A DNA stretch of 32,550 nt from Saprospiraceae bacterium (GTDB lineage Bacteria; Bacteroidota; Bacteroidia; Chitinophagales; Saprospiraceae). The notes under the pieces were generated by a model, which was not told where the DNA came from, did no database searches, and saw nothing but the letters and a program-made list of their open reading frames with translations. The position numbers were made by a program, and so were the translations under genes. Shown here piece after piece: positions 7,622 to 15,889 of the stretch; position 1 is the first letter of the stretch, and each line of letters begins with the position of its first letter. The stretch covers positions 1-32,550 of the forward strand of contig JALSTN010000287.1 of assembly GCA_026983735.1 (NCBI GenBank), written 5' to 3'.

Positions 7622-8434
7622 TTACTGAGTTTGGAGGCTTTGGATTTCCTTCAAATGATTGTTTTTGACGATATAGACGTAATCTAAAGAGGAGGAGACA
7701 GCAAAGAGTTTTACTTCGATACTATAGACATCACTGCCCTCCTTTACATGAAATTTCTCAATTGACCCGATCGGTAAGTCAGGGGGAAAGACAGAAGAGT
7801 ATCCCGAAGTGACTATCGTATCTCCTCTATGCAATTCAGCATATTTTGGGATGTCAAATAATCCGACCTTTTCAAGATTTCCCCCATTCCAGTGAAGTGT
7901 ACCGAAATACGGTTTATTTTGAATTTTGGAAGAAATTCTTACAGAGGGATTGAGTAAAGACATAACTACTGCAAAATGTGGGCTTGTATTTTTAACGATA
8001 CCGGCAATGCCCTTGAGGTGGATTACCCCTTGACCGGGCTCAATTCCATCTTCTTGACCTTTATTAATGGTGAAAGTATTGTGTCTTTTAAATAAGGAGT
8101 TATTTAAAACCCTTGCTCCAACTAACACATAGGTTGAATCCTTGTTGATAGTGCTAAGTCGTTTGTCTTTATTACGTTCCAATAAATTGTGATAAGCACT
8201 TGCAAGTCGGGCATTTTCCGTAACTAGGCTATCTGCTATTTTCTGAAGTCTAAAATAGTTTTTTACAGTAGAGATTTTGTTATCTACCGAAGAAGTCCAC
8301 ACGTCTACTGAATGATGATAAATCGTACGTTGATGGATGTTATATCGCACGATCAGATTATAACTGATAATCTCTAATAAGAGGAAAACAAATATAGGAT
8401 AGTATCTGGAAACAAAATACAGCAGACTTTGCAT
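7622..8434 (-). CDS. mreC: Rod shape-determining protein MreC
   Basis: 270 residues: a short cytoplasmic start, one membrane helix at about 13-30 (YPIFVFLLLEIISYNLIV), a coiled-coil stretch (about 50-95), then the periplasmic beta domain with VGARVLNNSLFKRHNTFTINKG, DGIEPGQGVI, GIAGIVKNTSPHFAVVMSLLNP and GDTIVTSGYSSVFPPDLPIGSI, all characteristic of MreC. MreC links cytoplasmic MreB filaments to the elongation-phase wall synthases. It follows mreB by 39 bases in the same direction. The next gene downstream is the flavoprotein, not mreD/mrdA/rodA, so the usual cluster is broken here. Confidence 0.93.
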   Translation of the reverse strand: MQSLLYFVSRYYPIFVFLLLEIISYNLIVRYNIHQRTIYHHSVDVWTSSVDNKISTVKNYFRLQKIADSLVTENARLASAYHNLLERNKDKRLSTINKDSTYVLVGARVLNNSLFKRHNTFTINKGQEDGIEPGQGVIHLKGIAGIVKNTSPHFAVVMSLLNPSVRISSKIQNKPYFGTLHWNGGNLEKVGLFDIPKYAELHRGDTIVTSGYSSVFPPDLPIGSIEKFHVKEGSDVYSIEVKLFAVSSSLDYVYIVKNNHLKEIQSLQTQ

Positions 8435-8473
8435 GATATATGGTTTTATCCGACTATCCCGGTGTGCTGAGCT

Positions 8474-9505
8474 TTAGTAGTTTTTTCTACTAATTAAGAA
8501 AGAGAATTTATCTGAATTTGCCAATGCAAGTCCGGTTCCCCTAACCACTGCGAGCAATGGCTCATCAGGAATGTGGACTTCTAATTTGGTTTTATCCTTC
8601 AACCTCTGCGCCAACCCTCTTAGCAATGCACCGCCACCGGATAAATAGATACCTGTCTTATAAATATCTGAAGATAGTTCAGGTGGAGTATCTTCCAGTG
8701 TTCTGAGCACTGCGGTCTCAATTTTTGAAATGGACTTATCCAAAGCTCCGACGGTTTCTTCATACCGCACAAATACCCTTTTGGGGATACCTGTCATTAA
8801 ATCCCTACCGTTGATGGGATAGGGTTCCGGTGGATCATCGAGGTTAAGAATGGCTGAACCTGCATGGATTTTAATGAGTTCAGCTGTTTTTTCACCGATG
8901 AGTAGATTGTGCTCGGTTTTCATGTAACTCATAATATCTTCAGTAAACTCATTGCCGGCCGTGCGAATAGATTGGGCACACACTATACCGGATAAAGCGA
9001 TAACTGCTATTTCAGTGGTCCCACCCCCGATATCCACTATAAGATTTCCGATGGGAGCTTCCACGTCTAATCCAATTCCCAAAGCGGAAGCCATTGGTTC
9101 GTGGATGAGAAAAGTTTCTTTGGAATCCACATGATCAGCAGAATCAAAGACAGCTCGTTTTTCTACCTCAGTAATTCCTGAAGGAATACAAATGACCATT
9201 TTTAGATGAGAGAAAAAATGTCTACGCGTATTGATCATGTCGATCATTCCCTTGATCATATTTTCTGCTGCTTGAAAATCTGCGATTACTCCGTCTTTAA
9301 GTGGTTTAATCGTCTCTATATTCTTATGCGTTTTTTCATGCATTTGAAGGGCTTTCGACCCTACAGCTATAGTCTCTCCAGTCAATCGATCAATGGCAAC
9401 AATGGAAGGCTCATCGACCACTATTTTGCCATTCTGAATGATAAGCGTATTGGCTGTTCCCAAGTCAATAGCCAATTCTTGTTTAAAAAAGCTAAAAAAT
9501 TTCAT
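8474..9505 (-). CDS. mreB: Rod shape-determining protein MreB (actin-like)
   Basis: 343 residues, usual length. Phosphate-1 motif near the start (LAIDLGTANTLI), conserved EPSIVAID, KPLKDGVIADFQAAE, phosphate-2 motif IVDIGGGTTEIAVIAL, adenosine motif YLSGGGALLRGL, and the C-terminal ADEPLLAVV-type segment (here PDEPLLAVVRGTGLAL). MreB forms membrane-bound filaments that steer lateral wall growth. First gene of the mreB-mreC unit; its promoter must lie in 9506-9905. Confidence 0.97.
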   Translation of the reverse strand: MKFFSFFKQELAIDLGTANTLIIQNGKIVVDEPSIVAIDRLTGETIAVGSKALQMHEKTHKNIETIKPLKDGVIADFQAAENMIKGMIDMINTRRHFFSHLKMVICIPSGITEVEKRAVFDSADHVDSKETFLIHEPMASALGIGLDVEAPIGNLIVDIGGGTTEIAVIALSGIVCAQSIRTAGNEFTEDIMSYMKTEHNLLIGEKTAELIKIHAGSAILNLDDPPEPYPINGRDLMTGIPKRVFVRYEETVGALDKSISKIETAVLRTLEDTPPELSSDIYKTGIYLSGGGALLRGLAQRLKDKTKLEVHIPDEPLLAVVRGTGLALANSDKFSFLISRKNY

Positions 9506-9905
9506 GCAAGTTTATTCTACTTTCTTTCTATTGATGCAAAAAACACACCAATATATAAAATCGTTCAAAATTTGTGAGAGAACCGGGTTGAAATTAAATG
9601 CAAAGGTCCTTAAATCCATATTTTTTTATTCATTCAGTCCAAATTAGCTGTCTTCGACGTTTTATTTGCTTATTTTTGCATCTCCTTCTCTTTTACAGTA
9701 AAAGGGGAGGAATAGATAGTACTTATCCGCCTTGCATTTTAATTCAATTGCAAAGAAATGCATTTCTGATAGACTTTCTTTTAGAAAACTTAAAATATTC
9801 AAGCAGATAGCACGATCTGACACCCAGTTCTACGCTTTACGGGTAAAGGGAAATGGTATTGTCAATAGGTGTGTCTGATGTTTTTTTAACTACAAATGAT
9901 ATACA
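9506..9905. promoter_or_regulatory. Divergent control region between mreB and dnaN
   Basis: 400 bases without a credible gene. It must carry the mreB promoter (minus) and the dnaN promoter (plus). A plus-strand TATTTTTG at 9671-9678 fits TAnnTTTG, and minus-strand GACCTTTG near 9600-9607 is one base off; neither has a clear -33 partner. A short palindrome CTTTAC-GG-GTAAAG lies at about 9833-9846. Confidence 0.4.
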
Positions 9906-11018
9906 ATGAAATTCAGTGTTTCATCCGGAGATTTACTCAAACAGCTCATTATAGGGAATGGAGCTATTGCTCAAAATGCAGTAATGCCCATTACAGAAGA
10001 CTTTTTGCTTGAACTCAGTGGAAATACCCTAGTCATCACAACTACTAATCTCAATCAAACGGTGATTACCCAAATGGAAGTTATCGGGGCGGAAGATGGA
10101 CAAATGGCTGTAGCTGGAAAAATCTTACTTGAAACGATTAAAAATTTACCTGAGCAGCCTGTAACGATCCAACATGATGACACTACGGGAGTGGTAGAGA
10201 TTCTTTCTTCATCGGGTAAGTTTAAATTGGCAGGTGATAATCCGGAGGACTTCCCAAAACTACCTGAAGAGCAAAGTACCCAAACCATCACTTTATCATC
10301 GACCAAATTAATTGATGCTATTAATAACACCTACTTTGCAACTAGTCATGACGAGGCAAGAGTGGCGATGATGGGTATCTTAATGCAAATTGATTTTAAC
10401 AAGGTAAACTTTGTATCTACGGATGCACATCGTTTAGTCAAACACACGATCTTAAATGTACCATCGGATATAACAGCCTCCATTATCCTTCCCCAAAAAC
10501 CAATGGTATTCTTGAAGAATATCTTACCGGAAGAAGAAGATGTAGAGATTACATTTAATGGCAGTCATGGCTTTTTTAAGTTTGGCAATTCTCAACTTAT
10601 ATCCAGATTGATCGATGAGCAATTCCCGGATTATAATTTAGTAATTCCTTATGACAACGACCTAAATCTACGTGTAGATAGAAAAAACTTACTTAACTCG
10701 TTGAAAAGAATTGCAATCTATGCCAATAAATCTACTAATCAGGTTGTGTTCAATATCCAGGATGGTGCGCTAACACTTCATGCACAGGATTTGGACTTTT
10801 CTAATGAAGCAACAGAGCAGATTCCATGTAGTTATGATGGAGAGGAGCAGATGAGCCTCGGATTCAATGGAAAGTTTGTTATCGAAATGCTTTCCAGTCT
10901 TTCCTCAGAAGAAGTCGTATTTAAATTATCCCGTCCCAATAGAGCAGGGCTGCTTTTTCCGAGTGAAACGGATTCTGATACCGAAGTTCTAATGCTACTT
11001 ATGCCGGTAATGAGATAG
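9906..11018 (+). CDS. dnaN: DNA polymerase III beta subunit (sliding clamp)
   Basis: 370 residues, full length for the family, three similar clamp domains of about 120 residues. Recognisable segments are MKFSVSSGDLLKQL at the start, VAGKILLETIKNLPEQPV, SSGKFKLAGDNPEDFPKLPE, FATSHDEARVAMMGIL, FVSTDAHRLVKH, ISRLIDEQFPDYNLVIP and the C-terminal LLMPVMR, the hydrophobic pocket end. The ring-shaped dimer tethers the replicase and repair polymerases to DNA. It stands alone here rather than beside dnaA or recF. Confidence 0.97.
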   Translation: MKFSVSSGDLLKQLIIGNGAIAQNAVMPITEDFLLELSGNTLVITTTNLNQTVITQMEVIGAEDGQMAVAGKILLETIKNLPEQPVTIQHDDTTGVVEILSSSGKFKLAGDNPEDFPKLPEEQSTQTITLSSTKLIDAINNTYFATSHDEARVAMMGILMQIDFNKVNFVSTDAHRLVKHTILNVPSDITASIILPQKPMVFLKNILPEEEDVEITFNGSHGFFKFGNSQLISRLIDEQFPDYNLVIPYDNDLNLRVDRKNLLNSLKRIAIYANKSTNQVVFNIQDGALTLHAQDLDFSNEATEQIPCSYDGEEQMSLGFNGKFVIEMLSSLSSEEVVFKLSRPNRAGLLFPSETDSDTEVLMLLMPVMR

Positions 11019-11189
11019 CCTAATGAGGGTTTGAAGTAGGCATAAATGCACAGAACTAGTTGGGTGGTTCGTTTCGGTAAGAGGTGGCTCACTATCCATT
11101 TATAGTCCATAACTTATAGCAATACCACATAATTATTTAATAATATTATATTGCATAAAATATATTATTCAATATATAATTTTAATTAA

Positions 11190-11768
11190 ATGAAATTAAC
11201 CGGACTATTCTTTGGATCCTTTAACCCTATTCATGTCGGCCATCTCATCATTGGTCAACACGTATTGGATAATGCTGATTTGGACGAACTCTGGTTTGTA
11301 GTATCTCCTCATAATCCATTGAAGAAAAAATCTTCTTTGGCGCCGGATTATGACCGTTTGCACCTCGTCCAGATAGCTACGGATAGTAATCCGAAAATGA
11401 GAGCAAGTCAAATAGAATTTTCATTGCCACAGCCGTCTTATACGATTGATACGCTGGCTTACTTAGAGGAGAAATATTCCAACAGAAGGTTTGTTCTCAT
11501 CATGGGCGGGGATAATCTAGTGACACTTCCCAAATGGAAGAACTATGAATTACTTTTGGAAAAATACACCATACTAGTTTACAAAAGACCACATTCCAGT
11601 AAGACGAACTTGGAAAACCATCCAAACGTAACCATCCTTTCTGATACGCCGTCTCTTGATATTTCTTCCAGTCTTATACGTTCAAAAATAAAAAAGGGAC
11701 AATCCATACAATACCTTGTTCTCCCTGTGGTTTTAGAAGCCATTGAGAAATCCAGGATGTACAAATAA
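11190..11768 (+). CDS. nadD: Nicotinate-nucleotide adenylyltransferase
   Basis: 192 residues. The nucleotidyltransferase signature GLFFGSFNPIHVGHL (GxFxPxHxGH) opens the protein; VSPHNPLKKK, DRLHLVQIA, YTIDTLAYLEE, LIMGGDNLVTLPKWKNYELLL and the late SSSLIRSKIKKGQSIQYLVLPVVLEAI are the standard NadD blocks. It converts nicotinate mononucleotide and ATP to deamido-NAD in NAD synthesis. It starts 171 bases after dnaN behind an AT-rich spacer, so it probably has its own promoter. Confidence 0.95.
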   Translation: MKLTGLFFGSFNPIHVGHLIIGQHVLDNADLDELWFVVSPHNPLKKKSSLAPDYDRLHLVQIATDSNPKMRASQIEFSLPQPSYTIDTLAYLEEKYSNRRFVLIMGGDNLVTLPKWKNYELLLEKYTILVYKRPHSSKTNLENHPNVTILSDTPSLDISSSLIRSKIKKGQSIQYLVLPVVLEAIEKSRMYK

Positions 11769-11819
11769 ATTTTTTGTATTGTTTGCCTCAGAAATATACA
11801 TAAAGCAATAGAAAATGTA

Positions 11820-11827
11820 TAACTTTG
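11820..11827 (+). promoter_or_regulatory. -7 promoter box TAACTTTG of the tRNA
   Basis: Exact TAnnTTTG match 39 bases before the mature tRNA 5' end. No clear -33 element at the usual distance. Confidence 0.55.
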
Positions 11828-11866
11828 CATCCGCTAAAGAGAAGTGCTATATCTTCTTTAAGCAAT

Positions 11867-11940
11867 GGTCCTATAGCTCAGTTGGTTAGAGCATCTGACT
11901 CATAATCAGGAGGTCCAAGGTTCAAATCCTTGTGGGACCA
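11867..11940 (+). tRNA. tRNA with CAU anticodon, probably tRNA-Ile2 (alternatively elongator tRNA-Met)
   Basis: 74-nt cloverleaf: acceptor stem GGTCCTA/TGGGACC (one G-U), D arm with AGCTCAGTTGGTTAGAGC, anticodon stem TCTGA/TCAGG, loop CTCATAA with CAT at 11901-11903, T arm AAGGTTCAAATCCTT, discriminator A at 11940. CCA is not encoded (CGA follows). The pairs C4-G69 and C5-G68 are those that TilS favours in tRNA-Ile2 for lysidine formation, and differ from elongator tRNA-Met, so I lean to Ile2. It is not the initiator. Confidence 0.93.
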
Positions 11941-11945
11941 CGACT

Positions 11946-11981
11946 GGAGTACATCGATTCATTCTTTGTACTCCTTTTTTT
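11946..11981 (+). terminator. Intrinsic terminator after the tRNA
   Basis: Stem GGAGTAC (11946-11952) with GTACTCC (11968-11974) followed by seven T. It ends the tRNA transcript just before the convergent mbnH gene. Confidence 0.85.
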
Positions 11982-11986
11982 GTTTT

Positions 11987-13081
11987 TTATAAAGCTCGAT
12001 AAGCTGGATTATGAACAAAACTCGTGTCTGTTAGGGTTTTCAAAAAGGCTAAAAGTGCTTTCTTTTCGTAGGGACTAAAATGTTTTCCACCATTGCGTAT
12101 GGCTTTCATCAAGGGATCAATGGTTTTGGATTTTTGTAGTCCCTCACTATAAAAATCAATAACCTCTTCCAAGGTTCTAAATCTTCCATCATGCATATAG
12201 GGTGCAGTCAGTTCGATATTTCTCAATGTAGGGGTTTTGAAGAGACCGCGATCGAATTCAGAGTGGGTAACTTTTTCTAATCCTATATCTTCAGGAATGC
12301 TATCTAGTCCATTGTTGTGAAATGTATTGTCTGTCAGAAGCACACCTCCATGGCAGTGGAAGCAGTCTCCCCTTTCCGAAAAAAACATATCGTATCCGTC
12401 CTGTTCTTCCACAGAGTAGAAGACCTTGCCCAGTCGCTCCCGATCAAATTTTGAATGGTAGGAGACCATTGTACGTTCGAATTGGGCGATGGCTTTGACC
12501 GCTAGCTCTTTAGTTATATCTGCAGTACCAAAGGCTTTATGAAAGAGCAATGGATACTCCGTATGTTCTTTTAATCTATCGACGACCATGGGCCAATGTG
12601 CTTTCATCTCTATGGGGTTTTCTACAGGACCTAAAGCTTGTTCCTCAAGACTATTGGCTCTGCCATCCCAGAATAATTTTGTCATCCACCCTGCATTGAT
12701 GATTTGCATAGCCTGTCTATTGCCAATACTCCCATCAATGCCAATACTAAATCGCCTATCGTCTGAAAAGGCATCCCTCTGCTTATGGCAGCCTGCACAG
12801 GATAAAGTGCTATCTCCGGATAAAATCGGGTCATAAAATAATTTTCGCCCTAGAAAAACCCCTTCTTGAGTTAATGCATTATCTGACGGAATCTCCATTT
12901 CCGGAAATCCCTCCGGAACTTTGAATTCAAGATAGGTAGGCATAAATGGAGGGAAGGTGTCTACATCCATCTTCTTAGGTGGCATTGGCTTTGGATCTAT
13001 ACATCCGGTAAATACCATTGGGACACCCACTAGAATAGTAAATAGAAAGAATAGCCGTATGAGAAGTTTAGTCTTCACCAC
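11987..13081 (-). CDS. MbnH-like di-heme cytochrome c peroxidase family lipoprotein (MauG family)
   Basis: 364 residues with a GTG start at 13081 (no nearby ATG gives the signal). Signal peptide with lipobox FTGC, Cys27. Heme motifs CAGCH at 95-99 and CFHCH at 240-244; LGRKLFYDPILSGDSTLSCAGCH, LFWDGRANSLEEQALGPVENPIEM and FKTPTLRNIELTAPYMHDGRFRTLEEVIDFY are standard for bacterial di-heme peroxidases. The gene lies 14 bases after mbnP in one operon. In the characterised MbnP/MbnH pair the di-heme enzyme oxidises a Trp of MbnP to kynurenine so that MbnP binds copper; the pairing here points to this role rather than plain peroxide removal. Confidence 0.88.
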   Translation of the reverse strand: MVKTKLLIRLFFLFTILVGVPMVFTGCIDPKPMPPKKMDVDTFPPFMPTYLEFKVPEGFPEMEIPSDNALTQEGVFLGRKLFYDPILSGDSTLSCAGCHKQRDAFSDDRRFSIGIDGSIGNRQAMQIINAGWMTKLFWDGRANSLEEQALGPVENPIEMKAHWPMVVDRLKEHTEYPLLFHKAFGTADITKELAVKAIAQFERTMVSYHSKFDRERLGKVFYSVEEQDGYDMFFSERGDCFHCHGGVLLTDNTFHNNGLDSIPEDIGLEKVTHSEFDRGLFKTPTLRNIELTAPYMHDGRFRTLEEVIDFYSEGLQKSKTIDPLMKAIRNGGKHFSPYEKKALLAFLKTLTDTSFVHNPAYRAL

Positions 13082-13095
13082 TTTTATTTACTTAT

Positions 13096-13875
13096 TTACT
13101 TTTCTCGTAAGTTAGATAAACTGAATACGGTCTTGCCATTAGCTTTAAGTATATCTTGTGCTGCTTGAATGGGCATGATGGCAGGACCAAAGGTTTCGTA
13201 ATCAAACACCTTGGGATTCTGAAGCCATTCTTGCAAGTCCATTATTAAGTCTAGATTCCATTCGTTGCCATCAATGTTTATTGTCTGACTAAATGGGAGA
13301 GTTACCATAAATGAATTATCCGCCCCAAAAGTAGGACCCGTATGCAAGTTGAATACCTTAATCACCCCTGAACCCAATGAGTCATATCTTCCTTCGTACT
13401 GCATATAGTGAAAACCCGGATCTCGTTGTGCTGTAGGCACCGTAGTATCTCCCAGTGGTTTTGGCCAATACATATTTTGATACTTAACCGTATTGGGGAG
13501 ATAAGACTTTATATTATTCTCCTTCGAAAGGCCATATCTAAACTTAAGCTGTGTATAATCCCCGGGAGGAACATCGAGATTGAGCACCTGAGTTTCTCCT
13601 TCTTGAACCTCTGTTAATAAGCCTCCATCATATCGTATGGTGTTGCCCGCCTTATCTACCAAACTAAATTCAGAGAGTATGTACTTGAGTTTGTTGATTT
13701 GATAGGGGTGACCTGCCGGAGACATGTATTTCATCTGATTCATTGTCAAGACATCACCGCCTACCTTTTGTGCCATTTGAATCTTTAGAACACCTTTAAC
13801 GGGGTCTTTTTGACATGAAATGGCAACGAAAGCGATAAGGATAATACTTAGTGAAAGGGTATGGAATCTCTTCAT
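13096..13875 (-). CDS. MbnP family copper-binding lipoprotein
   Basis: 259 residues with signal peptide and lipobox AISC (Cys20 or 21). Family marks: LTMNQMKYMSP... LKYILSEFSLV near the N terminus, VLNLDVPPGDYTQLKFRYGLS in the middle, and FHYMQYEGRY followed by VFNLHTGPTFG, the MbnP-type core with candidate metal-binding His, Met and aromatic residues. Several Trp are present (MYWPKP, NEWNLDLIMDLQEWLQNP), one of which could be the site changed to kynurenine by the MbnH-like partner encoded next. Role proposed: copper binding at the outer membrane or periplasmic face. Confidence 0.8.
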   Translation of the reverse strand: MKRFHTLSLSIILIAFVAISCQKDPVKGVLKIQMAQKVGGDVLTMNQMKYMSPAGHPYQINKLKYILSEFSLVDKAGNTIRYDGGLLTEVQEGETQVLNLDVPPGDYTQLKFRYGLSKENNIKSYLPNTVKYQNMYWPKPLGDTTVPTAQRDPGFHYMQYEGRYDSLGSGVIKVFNLHTGPTFGADNSFMVTLPFSQTINIDGNEWNLDLIMDLQEWLQNPKVFDYETFGPAIMPIQAAQDILKANGKTVFSLSNLREK

Positions 13876-14203
13876 TTTATAGAGGTTTATTTGTAGAATA
13901 ACAGGAGTTAATACTTTAATGGATACTCACCTAATCGTCATCAACAACAGAACGAAGGAATTTTAAACATTGTTTTACCTTAACGGAGAATATTACTTGT
14001 CATCACGAAAAAAGGGGTAGGTTAAACCCTTGACCAATTATTGAAATGCTGTTATATTACTAATGGAGTTTATTTTAAAGCATTGTTTGCAAGGTAATCC
14101 TCCGGAATGTCATACTTGCCAGCATCATTCTTATTTCTATGTGAGCTTCAAATTATTACCTTTTTTTAAGCCTGATATTCTACTACTGCAAGTTTCAGGG
14201 TAT
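13876..14203. other. Intergenic, mbnP upstream region
   Basis: About 330 bases upstream of mbnP and downstream of the TPR gene terminator. I see no clear TAnnTTTG box and no gene; a plus-strand open stretch at 14063-14302 runs through the terminator and looks like chance. Confidence 0.4.
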
Positions 14204-14235
14204 AAAAAAATCGACCCAACTTTTCAGTGGGTCGA
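14204..14235 (-). terminator. Intrinsic terminator of the TPR gene
   Basis: On the minus strand TCGACCCA (14235-14228), a 9-base loop, TGGGTCGA (14218-14211) and seven T. It lies 32 bases after the TPR gene stop. Confidence 0.85.
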
Positions 14236-14267
14236 CTATGTAAAAGGAATTGGGATAAAAAATATTT

Positions 14268-15227
14268 TTAGTATTCTTTATAGTATTTCAACATGGCATT
14301 AATTTGCATATCTGATTCGATGCTGGGGTGAAGTTGTAGAAATGAATTTACACACTTTGGATCTTCCTTTACCAAGTCTTCCAAAAGAGAAAAGCCCTCT
14401 TTTTTGGCGCCATTGAGATAGATACAAGCAGCACGAAGGTAGTCCAGCTCAATCCCTACAGCGTAATTATCTGCTTCATCCAACACTGCAATTGCCTCAG
14501 CATATTTGTTTCTTCGAATTAAAAACTGGATATAAGCCACCCAATATTTATTTTCTTCCGGAGCCATGTATGCTGCTTCCCGATAAAAGGACTCTGCATT
14601 ATTAAAAGCCTCTAAAGCTTCATAAGTCTGAGCAATGCCAAGATGGTATGTTTCCATCATTCGATTGTAACTGATGGCTTTGTCATAATAATGAAGGGCT
14701 ACGTTGTACCTTCGTTTTTCTCTGTACACTTCAGCAGCAAAAAAGAGCAATTCATCGTTGTACGGATCTTGTTCTAAAAATTGTAGGGTCAGTCGAAGAG
14801 CTTCTTTCTTACGATTCAGACGCATCAAAGAGTCAATCATAAAAGGAATCGCTTCTTCATCGGGACCAAAACGAAGCATGGCTTCATGATAAAGGTCGTA
14901 TGCCTTGGCATACTCTTGTTGTTGCATACAGACTTCTGCGCAATCTAAATATCCGGTTTCAAAATCCGGATCAATAAGAAATGAATATTCTAACGCATCA
15001 ATGGCTTTGTCATATTCTCCGATAAAATTATACGCATGTCCTAAATTATACCAAGCGAGAGAATTGTATGGCTTTTTATCAATGAGACGGAGGTGCAATG
15101 CAATACTCTCTTCGTAGTTTCTGCATACCTCTACACTGATCCAAATTTTTTCCAACGCTTCGACATTATCAGGTTCCTTTTCCAACGTCTCTTTTAACGT
15201 AAGGAACATATAGTTAAATTCATTCAT
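14268..15227 (-). CDS. Tetratricopeptide repeat protein
   Basis: 319 residues of consecutive TPR units over nearly the whole length, e.g. LAWYNLGHAYNFIGEYDKAIDALEYSFLIDPDFE, here quoted in parts: AWYNLGHAYNFIGEYDKAI, ALHYYDKAISYNR and AESFYREAAYMAPEENKYW. No signal peptide or membrane segment, so probably a cytoplasmic scaffold. The start overlaps the stop of the small upstream gene by four bases (ATGA), indicating translational coupling. Function beyond protein binding cannot be read from the sequence. Confidence 0.85.
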   Translation of the reverse strand: MNEFNYMFLTLKETLEKEPDNVEALEKIWISVEVCRNYEESIALHLRLIDKKPYNSLAWYNLGHAYNFIGEYDKAIDALEYSFLIDPDFETGYLDCAEVCMQQQEYAKAYDLYHEAMLRFGPDEEAIPFMIDSLMRLNRKKEALRLTLQFLEQDPYNDELLFFAAEVYREKRRYNVALHYYDKAISYNRMMETYHLGIAQTYEALEAFNNAESFYREAAYMAPEENKYWVAYIQFLIRRNKYAEAIAVLDEADNYAVGIELDYLRAACIYLNGAKKEGFSLLEDLVKEDPKCVNSFLQLHPSIESDMQINAMLKYYKEY

Positions 15228-15460
15228 AAGTGGTAGATCTGAGATTGGTTATTAAAATGGGGGATATCGAATGCATTTCGACTATCCAAAAACCTACACA
15301 ACATGAATCCTTTGACCCATGTCTCTTTACAAAGAAAATCCGGAAGTGGTGAGTAACACTCCCGTTCAAAATCGTGACTTGAAATCATCAGATCGTACAA
15401 CACTGGAGGATAACGTATTGATTCTATCCTTCTTATATGTTCGTCTGTGAAGTTGATCAA
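15224..15460 (-). CDS. Small protein of unknown function, coupled to the TPR gene
   Basis: 78 residues. The only possible starts are TTG at 15460 (an in-frame stop lies two codons earlier) or a later internal ATG, so the start is unusual. The ATGA overlap with the TPR gene and the protein-like composition (RRIESIRYPPVLYDLMISSHD) argue that it is translated. No family recognised. A frameshifted 5' part of a longer TPR protein is an alternative, but no repeat is visible in it. Confidence 0.45.
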   Translation of the reverse strand: MINFTDEHIRRIESIRYPPVLYDLMISSHDFERECYSPLPDFLCKETWVKGFMLCRFLDSRNAFDIPHFNNQSQIYHL

Positions 15461-15889
15461 TCTTTACTGTGAATCTTTTCTGTAAAAGTTCACGGCACTG
15501 ATTTCAACTCACGATTTGGGATTCCGCTTTGAAGGTGTAAATATAGATAAATTCATTCCGTACAAAACTAATTTTCGGCGATTATTTTTTTATTATTTTT
15601 CACATATAAATTATTTATAATATATCTATAAAATATGGAAAATCAATATATTATATTGGTTTTTAGTTTTTTGATAACATCTAAAATACTATGATACATA
15701 TACTAATATATGATGGATTTCTATGAAGCTATACGAATTTCATAGCTACTTATTGGAGGATTAGATAAGTTTATAAAAGGAGGTTAATTTCATTTCAAAA
15801 TGGTATCTATGCAGATAATGTAAGGAAATGCAACATTAGTTGAAAGTAAACAAAAGATTGTATTCTTCAAATAAATTTTTACTTGGGTT
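15461..15889. other. AT-rich intergenic region
   Basis: 429 bases between the small gene (15460) and the end of the GMC gene. Very AT-rich, especially 15580-15720. I see no gene, terminator or clear promoter box. Confidence 0.4.

Noticed and set aside
11867-11940. Initiator tRNA
   Set aside because: First acceptor pair G-C is intact and the anticodon stem lacks the three G-C pairs of initiators.
14063-14302. 79-codon plus-strand frame
   Set aside because: It crosses the terminator of the TPR gene and the TPR gene end; no recognisable features or ribosome site.
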